The notes below the pieces were generated by a model. That model searched no databases. It was not told the origin of the DNA and worked only from the letters and a program-made list of their open reading frames with translations. From Diphasiastrum complanatum (Eukaryota > Streptophyta > Lycopodiopsida > Lycopodiales > Lycopodiaceae), in assembly GCA_029204225.1 (NCBI GenBank), contig CM055104.1, positions 43,181,148-43,245,147 on the forward strand: DNA of 64,000 nt, in the 5' to 3' direction. Position numbers and translations under genes: made by a program. Positions 23,045-35,312 of the stretch are shown here, piece after piece. Position 1 is the first letter of the stretch, and every line of letters starts with the position of its first letter.

Positions 23045-23510
23045 AAACCAATTCAAACTACCTGAACATTCATTTAATCTAGGGTAGTCATGCTTTGTCC
23101 ACATTAAAGTTTCACAAACAATGAAGTTCCTTTGTTTTATAGGTCTCAAAATGTCATAAGCATGAATACCATTTCAAAGAATGCACAATTCCTCAACCAA
23201 AGGTGCAAGATACGCATCCATGTTCTTGGCCTTGTACTTTCCTAGAATCAATAAAGTTAGTAACAAATGTCAAGTTTTTATACTTAACCATGGAGGAATA
23301 TTATAATTAACAAGCACAACTAGCCATCCATGGTGGACTAAGTTGATGCTTGAACGCTAAAACGATCTACGCCATCCATATCCATAGCAAGGCCAAATCT
23401 TAGATTACGAGGTCCATTTTTGAACTCGAGCCATTGGTTTTCAATATGTTTCCATGTAGGCAAGTCACTTGGTACTTGCATTACCTCATATGTGGATCAA
23501 TTTTTGACAT
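23045..23510 (-). pseudogene. CACTA (En/Spm) TNP2-type transposase remnant
   Basis: Conceptual translation of the minus strand, ignoring stops, gives family motifs in order: VPSDLPTWKHIENQ, PRNLRFGLAMDMDGVDRF (usual form DPRNVRLGLASDGFNPF), WLVVLVNYNIPPWLS (usual form PVVLVPYNLPPWLCMK), HLLLTLLILG, MDAYLAPLVEEL and LMWTKHDYPRLNECSG. In CACTA elements this protein cuts the terminal inverted repeats. Here at least five stops or frameshifts interrupt it, so it is a fossil. No CACTA termini were found. It is easily missed because no long open frame survives. Confidence 0.85.
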
Positions 23511-24453
23511 GCCAATTTATTAAATGTGCCAAAGATTTGCATCAAAACAAACGATGCAATCATGAGCATGAATACGTTGACATAGAATTGTTGCTTGTTT
23601 GCAAGGTTCCAGTTTTGCAATCATTTTATCTTGTACTTATACAAGTCATAGGTTTCTTGACATTGCATGGTCCTTTCGTTTGCTTGAGTGAATCACTCAC
23701 ATGTGCTTGGAGTAGTTGTGCAGTCCCCACAACAAACCGATTCCAGTTGTGGATGGTATACAATTCGGAATGCAAAGCTATTCTTGGAATGGTTTTCCAA
23801 AAGAAAGGGACAATTTGACATGTCTTTGGTATTATCCTTGGTTTCACACTCTTGAACATCAAGAAGATTTTTTCTATCTCTAGGCTTATAATTATATCTA
23901 TGCTCGTATTGTAAGCTTTTAACCAATTGTTTTGGTCCAGATAGTATGTGTGCCCAAGCTACTCAATTGACAACACCTACAGTTTCCAAATAAAATGATC
24001 AATTCTTTTTGAAAAAACTCAAAAAACATCTAGTTAGCATCACAATTGAAGGTGCTCATGCATGTATAGTCCATGTTCTATGTTTTAGAGAGAGAGAGAA
24101 AGCTTGATGCCAATTGCTGTATATAGACAAGCTTTATCAAACATAGTACGGACAACACCTCAATCCATCACATTGCTGGAAATATTTCCACAAACTATTC
24201 TATTTGTCCTACCAAAAAGTTAACGTAAACTTTGTCAACATAAAGTAATATCTTTTTACATGAAAAATGATTAATGTCCTATTTGATCATGGTTACAAGT
24301 GAAAACTTTTGCCTCTGCTTATATTGTGATTGTCTCTCTCCTAGTATTTGCACTTACAAAGGCTATCAACTAAAATTTTTCAAAACTCAATTTGGACCTT
24401 GCATGTCCATGCAACTAATTAGAGCTAAGATAAGTCTGTCTACCTTTATTTGA
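23511..24453. other. possible upstream CACTA sequence, then non-coding
   Basis: Just upstream on the minus strand (about 23530-23640) a frame reads RIHAHDCIVCFDANLWHI, loosely like the Cys-containing start of TNP2. Beyond this nothing is recognised. Confidence 0.3.
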
Positions 24454-24799
24454 CTAACCTTGATTTAATTTGCATGATGACACATGTTGGAGTTGGATTT
24501 CTTTGGCTTGCAACTTTCCCCTCACAACATGATGAGCAATTTTGATGTGTTTGTTCCTTGCATGGAATTTAGGATTGGTTGCAAGTTGTTGGTTTGATTG
24601 GCTATCACAAAAGATCAATGGTACTTCCTCGGCCTCCATGACATGAAGCTCCACCAAATGCCTTTTGAGCCACAGAACCTCTTTTTGTTGTTGATGTTAA
24701 GGCTTTGTACTCAGATTCAGTTGAAGATAATGAAATAGTATCTTGCTTTTTGGAAAGCCAAGACATCACTCCATCACAAATGAAGGTTGACTTCCACAA
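24454..24799 (-). pseudogene. copia RNase H fragment
   Basis: Two overlapping frames carry SWLSKKQDTISLSSTESEYKAL and, after a frameshift, PLIFCDSQSNQQLATNPKFHARNKHIKIAHHVVR, the standard copia RNase H signature with its acidic residues. No RT or LTR is recognisable beside it. Confidence 0.85.
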
Positions 24800-25712
24800 C
24801 CATGAGGCACGAGTGAAGATCCATGGCTAGCTCTCTTGGTGAACACTTGCAACATAATTTTCTATCTCACACATTACTCTTTTCCTTCTCAAATTGCTCA
24901 GACTTCACTAAAAGTTTCACACGACTAATCCAATGGGAATATCCCTCCCTAGATTTTTTTTGTCTCCTCTGCCATTATTGCTATTGCATCAAAACTCAAG
25001 TAGGCAAAGAGGAGAACAAATGTAACATTTAATATACATATTACTCCAAATGGCAAAAATTGTGTAAAATTTAAACTCTTAGCCTTGCTTAACACCACTA
25101 TAATAATGAAAATAATCACAAACATGTTCACAAACGAAGCAATCCAGTTTATGATCGATGTGTGACGGGTGCTATAATGAGAAGAATTTTGACAACAATG
25201 GGACTGTTAATGAATCAATTTCTTAGCAATGGTTTCCAATTAACCATCCCATCAGTGTATATCAACATTAAGTAATTTTAAAAAGGGCCAAGATTGAAGG
25301 ATAGCTGACAAAACAACTCTCATTGTACTGTGCAAGAAGACTCTCAGAAGTTCCACTTCTTGATTTTGTACAAATCATGGAGTTTCGATACACACGTTCT
25401 TGTAAGAAGATACCCATGTCGTGAAGAAACGAGAGAACACAATTAATGTAGCTAAGACTTCCATTAAATTAGTCTTAAGTTGTGCAGGACATGTGACAAC
25501 GATTCAGAAGAGAAACTCAGCTCCAAGTTAAAAAAAGAAGATGAAAAAATTCACTGTCGAGATTGTTGGCAAGAGACGTTGACTTCACATGATAAGCCGA
25601 CTTTGCAATGCCACCCAGAATCCTGTCTGCGAGCGAGTGTGCAACTACGAGGCTGAAAATCTGACTGCCACTTTTGATGATAAAAAAACCTTGGACTATA
25701 AGCTACTTCACT
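24800..25712. other. non-coding, nothing recognised
   Basis: Short frames only. It may hold decayed sequence of the neighbouring retroelement. Confidence 0.45.
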
Positions 25713-25993
25713 ATGGAGGCTAGAAATCTTGGAGCAAGTGTGGAGGCTAGAAACCCTGGAGCGAGTGCAGAGCGTGGCTGGAAATCTGAATATTAATTTT
25801 GATAGTAGCAAAATCCCATGAGCATAAGCTCTCAATCTGTGAACAATGCCTGAGAAATCTGAAGCAAGTGTGGAGGCTAGAAATCTTGGAGCGAGTGTGG
25901 AGCGTGCTGGAAATCTGAATATTACTTTTGATAGCAACAAAATCCAATGAGCATGAGCTCTTAATCTGTGAGCAATGTGTGGGAAATCTGAGC
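25713..25993. repeat. 130-bp tandem repeat, two full and one partial copy
   Basis: The phrase TGGAGGCTAGAAA starts copies at 25713 (partial, 28 bp), 25741 and 25871. Units contain GAGCGAGTG, GGAAATCTGAATATTA and ATGAGCATGAGCTCT. Confidence 0.85.
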
Positions 25994-26400
25994 CTCCTGC
26001 ATTGTGAGCAATACTAAGCAACCAATAACAGAGAAATACGAAATAATTGCGCTTCAACTTCACGGGTGAATAATGTGGTAGTTAGTGGTCTGTTGTTGTT
26101 ACCAAAATTGCCTCCCATGGCCAGCTTAGTATGTCGTCGCCCAGCTGCATCCCTTGCGCCTCCCTTTGACCCGTCGCTGTCCTCTTCCACGTCATGTGGG
26201 CACTCTCGGGCTGCCACAGACGCGTGGCTGCAAGCCACTGGTGTGGGTGTTATGCCAACATCCGTGCCAGTAAGCTACTTTGCAAAGGCACTTGTTGCTA
26301 ATATGAAATCACCCTAAATGTTTTGTCAAAAAAACAACAATAGTGATAATGATGGGGGCTCTATAACTTGAAATCTGGAAAAGAAAAAATATAAATCGTA
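25994..26400. other. intergenic DNA upstream of the borealin-like gene
   Basis: Overlapping frames on both strands at 26014-26317 are GC-richer than the surroundings but have no recognised domain. It may be promoter DNA or a small unrecognised gene end. Confidence 0.35.
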
Positions 26401-26494
26401 TAACGACCGGACCACTCACACCGGTGAGACGGGTGCACCGGATGAAGCCGGTAACTCTCAGTCCAAACGGTTGCTCCTTCGCGTTTCCAATTTG

Positions 26495-26533
<39 letters not shown>

Positions 26534-26553
26534 CTCTCGCTTGAGCTCGAGCG
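26401..26553 (+). promoter_or_regulatory. proximal promoter / 5' UTR of the borealin-like gene
   Basis: A (GA)n tract at about 26501-26530 sits just before the ATG, a common plant 5' UTR feature. The sequence CCAAACGGTTG at 26463-26473 contains the AACGG core of the MSA element that drives G2/M genes. That would fit a mitotic gene, but five bases can occur by chance. Confidence 0.4.
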
Positions 26554-27347
26554 ATGGCGAAGACGAGGAAGCGCAAGCCTCTGGAGCCGAAAGATCTGAA
26601 CATTATAGCGTCAAAGATTACTACATCTACATATGTTGTCATAGAAGATGGCGAGGAGGACGTTTCGGTGAAGAAAGAACAACAATTAGAGCAGGCTAAG
26701 AAGGTTTTTGAGGCCATTGATCGAGAAGGTGAGTGTCAGTTAATATACCGGAAGGATTGCTCATATATTCCGCTCCCTTTCCAGTTTCCGGATGAGGTAA
26801 CGTTATGGTTTCGTTTGACTTTTTTGTTTTCCTCGAAGATGCACATATCGTACTTTTGAGTTATTCTGCTTGCGTTCGGCTCAATAGGGTCAGGTTGCTA
26901 CTTTTTCACAACACATTTCCTTTTTTGGACACATTATTAAACGCAGTTCAAATGAAATGCTTCATTCGGTTTTACGAGTTGGAGATAGTTCTTAGTGTAG
27001 GTTGTTAGATCAGAATAATCAAATACGACGTGTAGCTAAAACTTTTGTTATTTCGTTTGTTTCAGTGGAAGCAAGATCGGTGGCAATGAGAGCAATTTGT
27101 GAATCTCAGATTTCAGCCGTTGTTCTGCAGCTGGAAATGCAGCAGTCCAAATTTTCAGACGAAATGCTCGATATGCCTTTAAGCGTATTTTTGAGTATGT
27201 ATTGCCCTAATACGGAGGCCCTGAAAAGAGAGAATGGAGTTATAGAGTTAAGAAAGAAAGCCGGAGTTGCGAGCAAGGCGCACAAGGAGGGGGCGAGGCT
27301 GGACAATCTCTTACCTACTCCAGGAAACATCATATCATCCACATCAG
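26554..27347 (+). CDS. borealin-like chromosomal passenger protein, first two exons
   Basis: Exon 1 is 26554-26728, from ATG in a GCGATGGCG context to a GTGAGT donor. Exon 2 is 27066-27347, after a TTTGTTTCAG acceptor and ending at TCAG|GTTGGC. The 337-bp intron is phase 1 and joining keeps the frame. The N-terminus is basic (MAKTRKRKP). Across the splice the protein reads VFEAIDREVEARS, matching the borealin pattern F..DREVE.R that opens the helix bundle binding Survivin and INCENP; it is followed by a long amphipathic helix with LDMPLSVFLSM (compare LPKALREMNWLDYF) and LLPTPGNIISST. Borealin places Aurora kinase on centromeres in mitosis. Alternatively exon 2 reads on through GA repeats to a stop at 27463. 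The C-terminal half is not clearly present, so the gene may be split by a giant transposon-filled intron or truncated. Confidence 0.7.
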
Positions 27348-27350
27348 GTT

Positions 27351-27353
<3 letters not shown>

Positions 27354-27393
<40 letters not shown>
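27354..27393. repeat. (GA)20 microsatellite
   Basis: Lies a few bases after the proposed exon 2 donor. Confidence 0.95.
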
Positions 27394-27398
<5 letters not shown>

Positions 27399-27469
27399 CA
27401 TTTATTCTATTAATGCCTTACTACTCTCTAGAGACAGAAAAGAAGAGAAATGGGAGCTTCTAATTTATA

Positions 27470-28600
27470 TGCTTTGTTAGAATTAATGTTCACCTTTTTA
27501 CCCTTAATGTTGTTGTCTAGGATTAATTAGGAATACTAGGCCATGCCTGCATGTTGGATACTAGGCGCCTTTACCTATATTTAGTAAAGTCAACTTAGAC
27601 TTTAGTTAGACTCAAGTTTGAGATTCTAGTGCTTGATTTGAAGCACAAGTTTTGCTATAAATAGGTGTTGGGTGTTTCTACCAGATTTAGAGACGTCATT
27701 TAGGAAATTGCTTTGAAGCTGCGCTTCTATTATTGGCATAGAGACTTGATGCCAAAGTCTATAAGTATGTAGTGCACCCTAGTCCATTTGTAATGGGACA
27801 TAGTTGGAGTTATCTCCTCACTTGTGTTGTCCCATTCGTTTGACTATGAAGAAGTCAGTTTTCTAACATGCTCAAGCTCCAAGCAAAATCAATGGTTTTC
27901 TATGGTTAAAAGTATTGTAAAGCCGCTCGGGTGCACTCATTGTGCCCTGTAAGACTCGGGGGTGTGACACTCCCAAAAGTACCAGAGTAAGTTAGGAAGT
28001 CAAGGACTGAACCTCCGACATGTGGTGAGCAATCAAGTAGTCTCGAGAGTCGAGTCATGAGCTAGCTTTGGAGCTCGAGTCCTAGCCTAGTGAGTTCCTG
28101 GGACCCATGTTTAGGAGCTAAGTTGATTTTGCCAGCTGGGGCAGCTCCAGGGATCCATATCCGGGAACTAGATTGATTCTACCAAGCTTGCCAGATTTAA
28201 TCCACAAAGTAAAATCTAAGTCCAAAAAAGTGTGCTTTACCAGACATCTATATTCCAGGACAAAGGGGGTGCGCAAAATCACAACAAAACTATAGGAGGA
28301 GTTAGGTAGAAAAACTTGGGTAGCTCAACCAGCACTAGGAATCCAGTCGCCAGCTCTTAGCTCCCTTTACTAGCACAAGCTAGGCACAATGCCCAACATG
28401 TGTTGGTAGCCTCGAAACTAGTCAGTCCATGTATGAATGTAACCTCTTTCAAATTTAATAAAACTGAGCCTTGGGGATGATTACCATTTCGGTTTCGACT
28501 CCGGGACTGGTCCAAGTGGAAGGACCCTTTTACTACTACCTTTTTGCTTCCCGACGCCTAAAGGTCCATGTCACCGACATGAGGGCTTGAACGCTATGCC
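27470..28600 (+). repeat. LTR-like sequence
   Basis: It contains a TATA box GCTATAAATAGG (27653-27664), a likely transcript start region, and AATAAAAC near 28458, the layout of a plus-strand LTR. No partner copy or exact ends were found in the window. It would lie inside the long second intron of the borealin-like gene. Confidence 0.45.
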
Positions 28601-30339
28601 ATTGGGTTCAATGTTTTATGGACCTTTTTGAAATGTCTTTTCGAAAAGGGTTTGAAACGGGAAAAATCGGCGAATCAGTTGCAGGGTTTTTTTAGGGGAT
28701 TTTTTTTTCTATCCTTCTATTATAGCAAAAACAAGTGCTTTTTTAGTGTTTAAATTGCAATATATATTATAATCAATTAACGATCAATCTTGAATCAAAC
28801 TCCCGAGTCGCACCTATGTCATGATGCATATCAAAACATAAGTCTTATTCTAGTCAAAATGAATCTTTCAATGCTTAGTTAGGGTTGCCTTTTGAAGCTC
28901 ATGAAGGCTTGAAAGGATCATTATCCAACAACTCGCTAAGAATTGGTGGTACAATAACTGCTATGCTAATGTGTAAGCCATCCTACAAAGGAACTACCCA
29001 TTGTAAAGTGCAATGGGAGCAATTCATAGTTGGAGGACCAAAAATGTAGAAAGATTGAACAAGTTTCAGAGGCTGACAAGAAAGATAAAGTGGGCTTCTA
29101 AGAATCAGGTTAATGAATTTTAACCTGCATCAGAGATGCCCTATTGTAGGAGGAATAGTGGTCAATTTTTCATGTAAAGAAATGACACAAAATTGCAAAA
29201 AAGATGAAGTGTCAAAAAGTAGTGAAAATGATACAAGCTAGAAATCTTAGTAACTCCATGTCTGGGGATCCAAAATTGAAATCTGTAAAGTACAGTAGAA
29301 GCACCCTATTGTAGGAAATATAAGAGGATATTGATCTTCACAAAAATCCACAAAAAGCACGAATTGACAAATAGTGGCAAAATGAAAATTTTTGGTGCCC
29401 CTACCTTTTTTTGCTAGTCAAAACTTTGGTTGCCCAACAACAAAGAATATAAAAATCCAAAATAAAAGTGACACACTAACATGTCTATAAAAACAGTGCC
29501 GTTTCGAAACTGTTCAAATTTTTTTTTTTTCCGGTTCGAAGAAAAAATCTGATTCGAATGGTCCGTTCAAATCGGACCATTCGAAATGGCGATTCTTTGA
29601 ACAAGTCGCGATTTGAAGAAACTATGATTGGGTTGGTTTTGCAACCACTGTGCCTCGGAATTTCACGAGTGACTTGTTTTTGCCTTTGGTTACCTTTTGG
29701 GAATGGATTTTGAGTTGGCTTTTGGGTTGGTTGGGATTTTTGTTTTCCTAAGTTTGAATGGTTAGGCTGGTTACATTTTCTAAGTTGGCTTCTCAGTGAG
29801 TTCATGTCGAATGGATGTTAGACTTAAGCGTGTCTTGGGAAAAGTGCTCAAGTCCCAATGCCCTTTGAGGCGCCAACGCTACATTAAGGAGTTGGTTGGC
29901 CTTGGATTTTAGATCAAAGTATTGAGCTCACATAAGAGCCTTAGCCCTAATAACAAGTATCCAGCATTAATCAATATTATACTTTAACTTGGCAAAAAGT
30001 TGGGCAGTTGTAACAACGTCATGACTAAAATATCTGGTATTTGAGACACTTTGGTCAAATGTTGAAGTAGAATTTGATCTAAAGCACTAGTGAGCCATAT
30101 TAGATGTTTGATATAGCGTTTGGTTTTTCGACTTGAGGCACTTATTGGATCATATTGATTCTTTTGAGTATTCACCCTCAATGACACTCGATAAGAAGTA
30201 CCAGTTTTGGTTTCTTGTTCTACATAGGTACGATATGTTATGCACTACCACATTACGTATAGCTATCCTTTTTATTTTCTTACAAATTTTTTTAGAGGTA
30301 ATGCGATAAGTGCATACTCTTGAACAAACCTATGGAAAA
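28601..30339. other. non-coding, probably decayed retroelement
   Basis: No domains recognised. The 106-codon minus frame at 29485-29805 is Lys/Pro/Gln/Asn-rich and may be gag-derived, but it has no knuckle. Confidence 0.35.
29553..29585. repeat. perfect 13-bp inverted repeat, 7-bp loop
   Basis: Arms TTCGAATGGTCCG (29553-29565) and CGGACCATTCGAA (29573-29585). Confidence 0.9.
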
Positions 30340-31520
30340 AACATGTGAACGCAAAAACGATTTTACCTCTTGAATGGTTTCGGGATAGGCCATTCTCATA
30401 GCCTACGAACGTTATCATAATTGATCTCAATTCCTTGATCAGATATGATATGGCTCAAGTATTTGAGTTTTGTTTGAAAAAGCTCACATTTCAACTATTT
30501 AGCATAGAGCTTTCCTTGCCTTGAAATCTTTAATACAATACAAAGATGCATGCTTCATGCTTGTCCAAGGTATGAGTGTATACCAATATATTGTCAAGAG
30601 AAACTATGACAAAATTCTTCAAATATGGACAAAGAAGATCGTTCATCATTTGATGGAAACTTACCAAAGCATTTGTGAGACCACAAGGTAAATCTAAGAA
30701 TTCATAGTAGCCATACCTTGTCCGAAAACCTGTTTTTGAAGTGTCCTTATCCTTTACCCGTACCTGACGGTAACCTGATCTAAGGTCTATCTTGGTGAAA
30801 TACGACGATCCATTAGATCATCCATCCTAGTTAAGGGATAACGATTCCTAATTCTCATTTTATTAAGCTTCTTATAGTCCACACAAAGGCACATGCCTCC
30901 ATCTTTCTTACCGACTAGAAGTAATGGTGCTCCTGAAAGGGATTTATTGGGTCAAATATGGCTTACGCAAGTGATTCTATAGCAACTTCATCTTGTTTCT
31001 TGGGGCTCATCCTGTACGGAAAAAGCGATATAGGGAAAATTGTTAGGAAGAAGTTCTATTTGATGATCTACCCCCTTGGAGGGAGGTAGAGCCTCAGGTA
31101 ACTGCTCTAGAAAAACATTAGCCAATTCTTGCCTAACAAATCTAATTTTCTTTTTCCTTAGGCAGAATCTTCTATGTTAGGATTATTTAAAGAAACAACA
31201 TTAAACAAGTGCGATAAATCAGTGGAAATTTTTTGAATAACATCATCATCATCCACATAACAAATGTCTTTTAAATAACATAAGAAAACGTGATACTCAA
31301 AACTTTTCAAACATTGATTTACTTCCAAAATGGAAACATAATCAACTATATCTACATCTCCTTTTGATTCTAGAAAGGAGCCATTGTGCTAAAATTTCAA
31401 ACTATGGGTAACATATTTTGTAATGACTCGTTCTTAGAATAAAACTATTCTTTTTCGGGAATTAAATCTACTTTATCAAGATTCATTATATGGAAGGTAA
31501 TCCTATAGGTTATCTACATA
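30340..31520 (-). pseudogene. Ty3/gypsy pol remnant (pre-RT linker and RT)
   Basis: Translation of the minus strand through stops gives: EVNQCLKSFEYHVFLCYL (about 31260-31330), LEQLPEALPPSKGVDHQIELLP (about 31040-31120), [19 protein letters not shown] and [12 protein letters not shown] (about 30830-30930), then GLTNALVSFHQMMNDLL and FVIVSLDNILVYT (about 30560-30680). The last is the RT catalytic box, normally YLDDILVYS, here with the second Asp changed to Asn. Multiple stops and frameshifts are present. RNase H and integrase are not found downstream. It sits between borealin-like exon 2 and the candidate later exons. Confidence 0.8.
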
Positions 31521-32570
<1,050 letters not shown>

Positions 32571-32607
32571 TCTTCCTCTCGTTTTTTGGCTTGAATTAAT
32601 CTTATAA

Positions 32608-32694
32608 TCTGTTTTTGCAGAAGTAATTTTATATCTGTTTTTGCTGAAGTCCAACCGACCCATGCTAAGAGGAAATCAAGATCCTCCATGAAGA
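32608..32694 (+). other. candidate later exon of the borealin-like gene
   Basis: An acceptor-like TCTGTTTTTGCAGAAG at 32608 is duplicated 26 bp later as TCTGTTTTTGCTGAAG. After the second, phase 1 gives VQPTHAKRKSRSSMK, similar in character to the basic Lys/Arg/Ser stretch after the borealin helix bundle. The donor is not clear. This is inference only. Confidence 0.3.
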
Positions 32695-33566
32695 TTCATA
32701 CCCAAGTGTTGTTCTATAGCCGTTGTCTGTAATCTTATACGACAAGAGTTATTCCAACTTCACCAATTCTCGTAGAAGTGATCTGTGACATCTGCCTGTT
32801 TGAAAAGTTGCACAATTCAAGTTCCATGTACATTATGTTAATGAGAAAATAGTATAAATCAATCTCAGCGACTTGCAGCACTATCTTTTGGTGATAATTT
32901 GATTGCAAGGATATCACAAGAGTTGTGTTATTTTGTTGATTGTATTAACTTGGAGAGAGGATGAATTAAGAAAGATGCACCCACACATTAAACCAAGTAT
33001 CCTCTTAAGCTGAACTTTCAAAGTTTCTAGTTGACAAAAGCCTATTTGACTCATATACATTCACCTGATGGCAGTTTCTTCTAAAAAGAACTTGCATAAG
33101 TGTTAACTTGTCGACTTCTATATGCAAGGCAGCTTACGCAATTTTGAGTCATGAGGAACGTTGTATTATAGGTTACTAAATGGAAGTATCGTGTTTACTG
33201 TTTGATTTGTCTCTACTCTTAAGTGCAAGCACAATGCAATCAGGCCTCCAATCGGCGTTGGCTTTTGATTCACTGCGGTTCCTGCAACTATTTTATATGC
33301 CAGTTAGCCCTGCTGTACAGGCAGCATACATACCACACATCTGCTTGAGTTCTAACTTCCGGAGTAATGTTATGAAGAATTATATGGAGTCTTGAAATGG
33401 AAGGCTACTGCTGAAGTGTTCGAATAATAAATTTCGCAAAAGATTAATTCAAAATTTTAAGGTATCCACAATTTCAGTCTGCAATATTCTACCCTATTCC
33501 AGATCATAGATGCACTGCAATTCTGAAACGCGTTTATGAAAAATACAAAAAAATTCCAGAAACGTT

Positions 33567-33567
<1 letters not shown>

Positions 33568-33612
<45 letters not shown>
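33568..33612. repeat. (AT)n microsatellite
   Basis: About 20 AT units. Confidence 0.95.
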
Positions 33613-33615
<3 letters not shown>

Positions 33616-33695
33616 TTTTTTTATGGGCAATATGGGTATCAGATGAAAGCTTTAATTAAGAGCATAATTACTGTGTAGTTTGTCGATTGTTTCAG

Positions 33696-33716
33696 GTGCA
33701 GGATGGTCCAGTTCAG
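33696..33716 (+). other. possible 21-nt microexon
   Basis: Flanked by ATTGTTTCAG and a CAG|GTATGC donor; encodes VQDGPVQ in one phase. Good splice signals, but it cannot be tied to a gene from sequence alone. Confidence 0.25.
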
Positions 33717-33827
33717 GTATGCAAAAAGACATGATTTGTACCTATGTGATTTTAGATGGGAATTAGAAATAGCTCTGATCGTATACGACCTCTTAAGCAC
33801 TCTTTTTTTATTGTATGTTTTCAATGA

Positions 33828-33989
33828 AGCCATTTGGACGAAGTTGGTTATGCCTACATCACTCCTCTTAGTGGTGCGTTTTTTGCTGATGCAATGGTCC
33901 CAGTAAGTGTGTTTTCGCTCAGGGAGTTGGAAGGCCAAATCATGAAGAGGCCTTATCGTCGGGGCATTGCCCCCCAAACCCCCCACTAG
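33828..33989 (+). other. short exon-like open frame, unrecognised
   Basis: From a stop at 33825 the frame is open for 53 codons and reads like real protein (DEVGYAYITPLSGAFFADAM, then LRELEGQIMKRPYR). A good GTAAGT donor lies inside at about 33904. It ends in a stop within a G/C box repeat. The family is not recognised; it may be a captured or lost exon. Confidence 0.35.
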
Positions 33990-34050
33990 GGGGCTACCGC
34001 CCCTCGTACCCCCTGTTTCTCGGGGGCTACCGCCACCCGAACCCCCTGAG
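33960..34050. repeat. G/C-box repeat
   Basis: The phrase GGGGCTACCGCC occurs twice, with GGGGCATTGCCCCCC and CGAACCCCC variants beside it. This alternation of G and C runs can fold strongly. Confidence 0.5.
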
Positions 34051-34381
34051 CATTTATTGAAAACCAGAGCATATAACAACCAAATAGCTATTGAAAATAA
34101 GATCTGTTTGTGCCCCATCTACTGCACTTCTGAGAGGCAAAACTCTGGTTTGACCATTGATCTCCTAAAAAAATTTCAACCATAAACTATTTTTTCAATT
34201 TTTTTGTTTTTTTTTAGTACGATTCTGGGAGGAGAAAAGCGTGCCCTCAGAAATGCGTTTCTGTGCATCTATGTTTCAGATCAATTGTTGATATCAAATC
34301 GTTTACTATATCTAACACAATATCAATTAATTTTGGACTTTGGCAAAACAATTGGACTTTTTTTAGGATTTTGCCTCCCTG

Positions 34382-34386
34382 CCCCC

Positions 34387-34451
<65 letters not shown>
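34382..34451. repeat. C16 run then (TC)n microsatellite
   Basis: Poly-C at 34382-34397 passes into TC repeats to 34451. Confidence 0.95.
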
Positions 34452-34453
<2 letters not shown>

Positions 34454-35312
34454 GGGATAGAACATGGAAATGAAATTTGGTTCCACCTTGACCAAATGTT
34501 TAAATAAACTCGTTTTAATATTTCAATTCTAATTTTATATTCCTTATATATAAATTTAGTGTATCGCTTATAAAAATTACATTCACTACTTACAATTATG
34601 ACATCTCAAGAGACATATAACATTGGAATTTTCAAATTAGTTGCGTAGACTTTAAGGTTCATGAAATGAGAGAAAGAAACTAATTTGAGATGTTATTGTA
34701 ACAATCAATATGTTGCAACATCATCCAAATTCTCATAAGTCTAGCATCCAAATTCAGCTAATAGACTATGCACTATTAGAATAAACATCATTCCGTAAGA
34801 GCATCACGATCATTCTAAATTTGCATAGTTAGAAAACGCAAAATTGCAATTAAGACACATGGATTCAGTAACCGAAATTGTAAAATAATTTTTTTATTGA
34901 AAAGTATGTGCATATGTACATGGGCGAGGATTGCTTTCTAATTGTTGAATGACTATTACAAAATGTGCACCTCTTTGGTGCAATTTTAGAGCTTGAACCA
35001 AATTGTATGATCATATTGCACATTGTGCATTTTCCAAGACCAAAGAATAAAATATGCACAAGTTTAACCTTTTAGACTAAATTATTCTATTCTAAAGGTT
35101 GCAAATTTAAAGCAACTAATATTTGGATTCTTTAGAATCTCTAAAAGTCGTTAAACTTTTCACATTACAACTTTCTCATGGTCTTACAATACACATGTCA
35201 TGTAATAGAATTAACTTGGGGTGACATGCCTACACCCTAGCATACAAAATACCGGATATTTACAAAATTGTTAGGCTAGAACTGCAACTGTCAAAAAATT
35301 TACAACTTCAAC
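34452..35312. other. non-coding, nothing recognised
   Basis: AT-rich. It is downstream of the transposase-like gene and should hold its 3' end, but no terminal inverted repeat was identified. Confidence 0.4.

Noticed and set aside
27348-27463. Borealin-like exon 2 running through the GA repeat to a stop at 27463
   Set aside because: It would add poly(RE) and a non-conserved tail; the TCAG|GTTGGC donor just before the repeat is more likely, though not proven.
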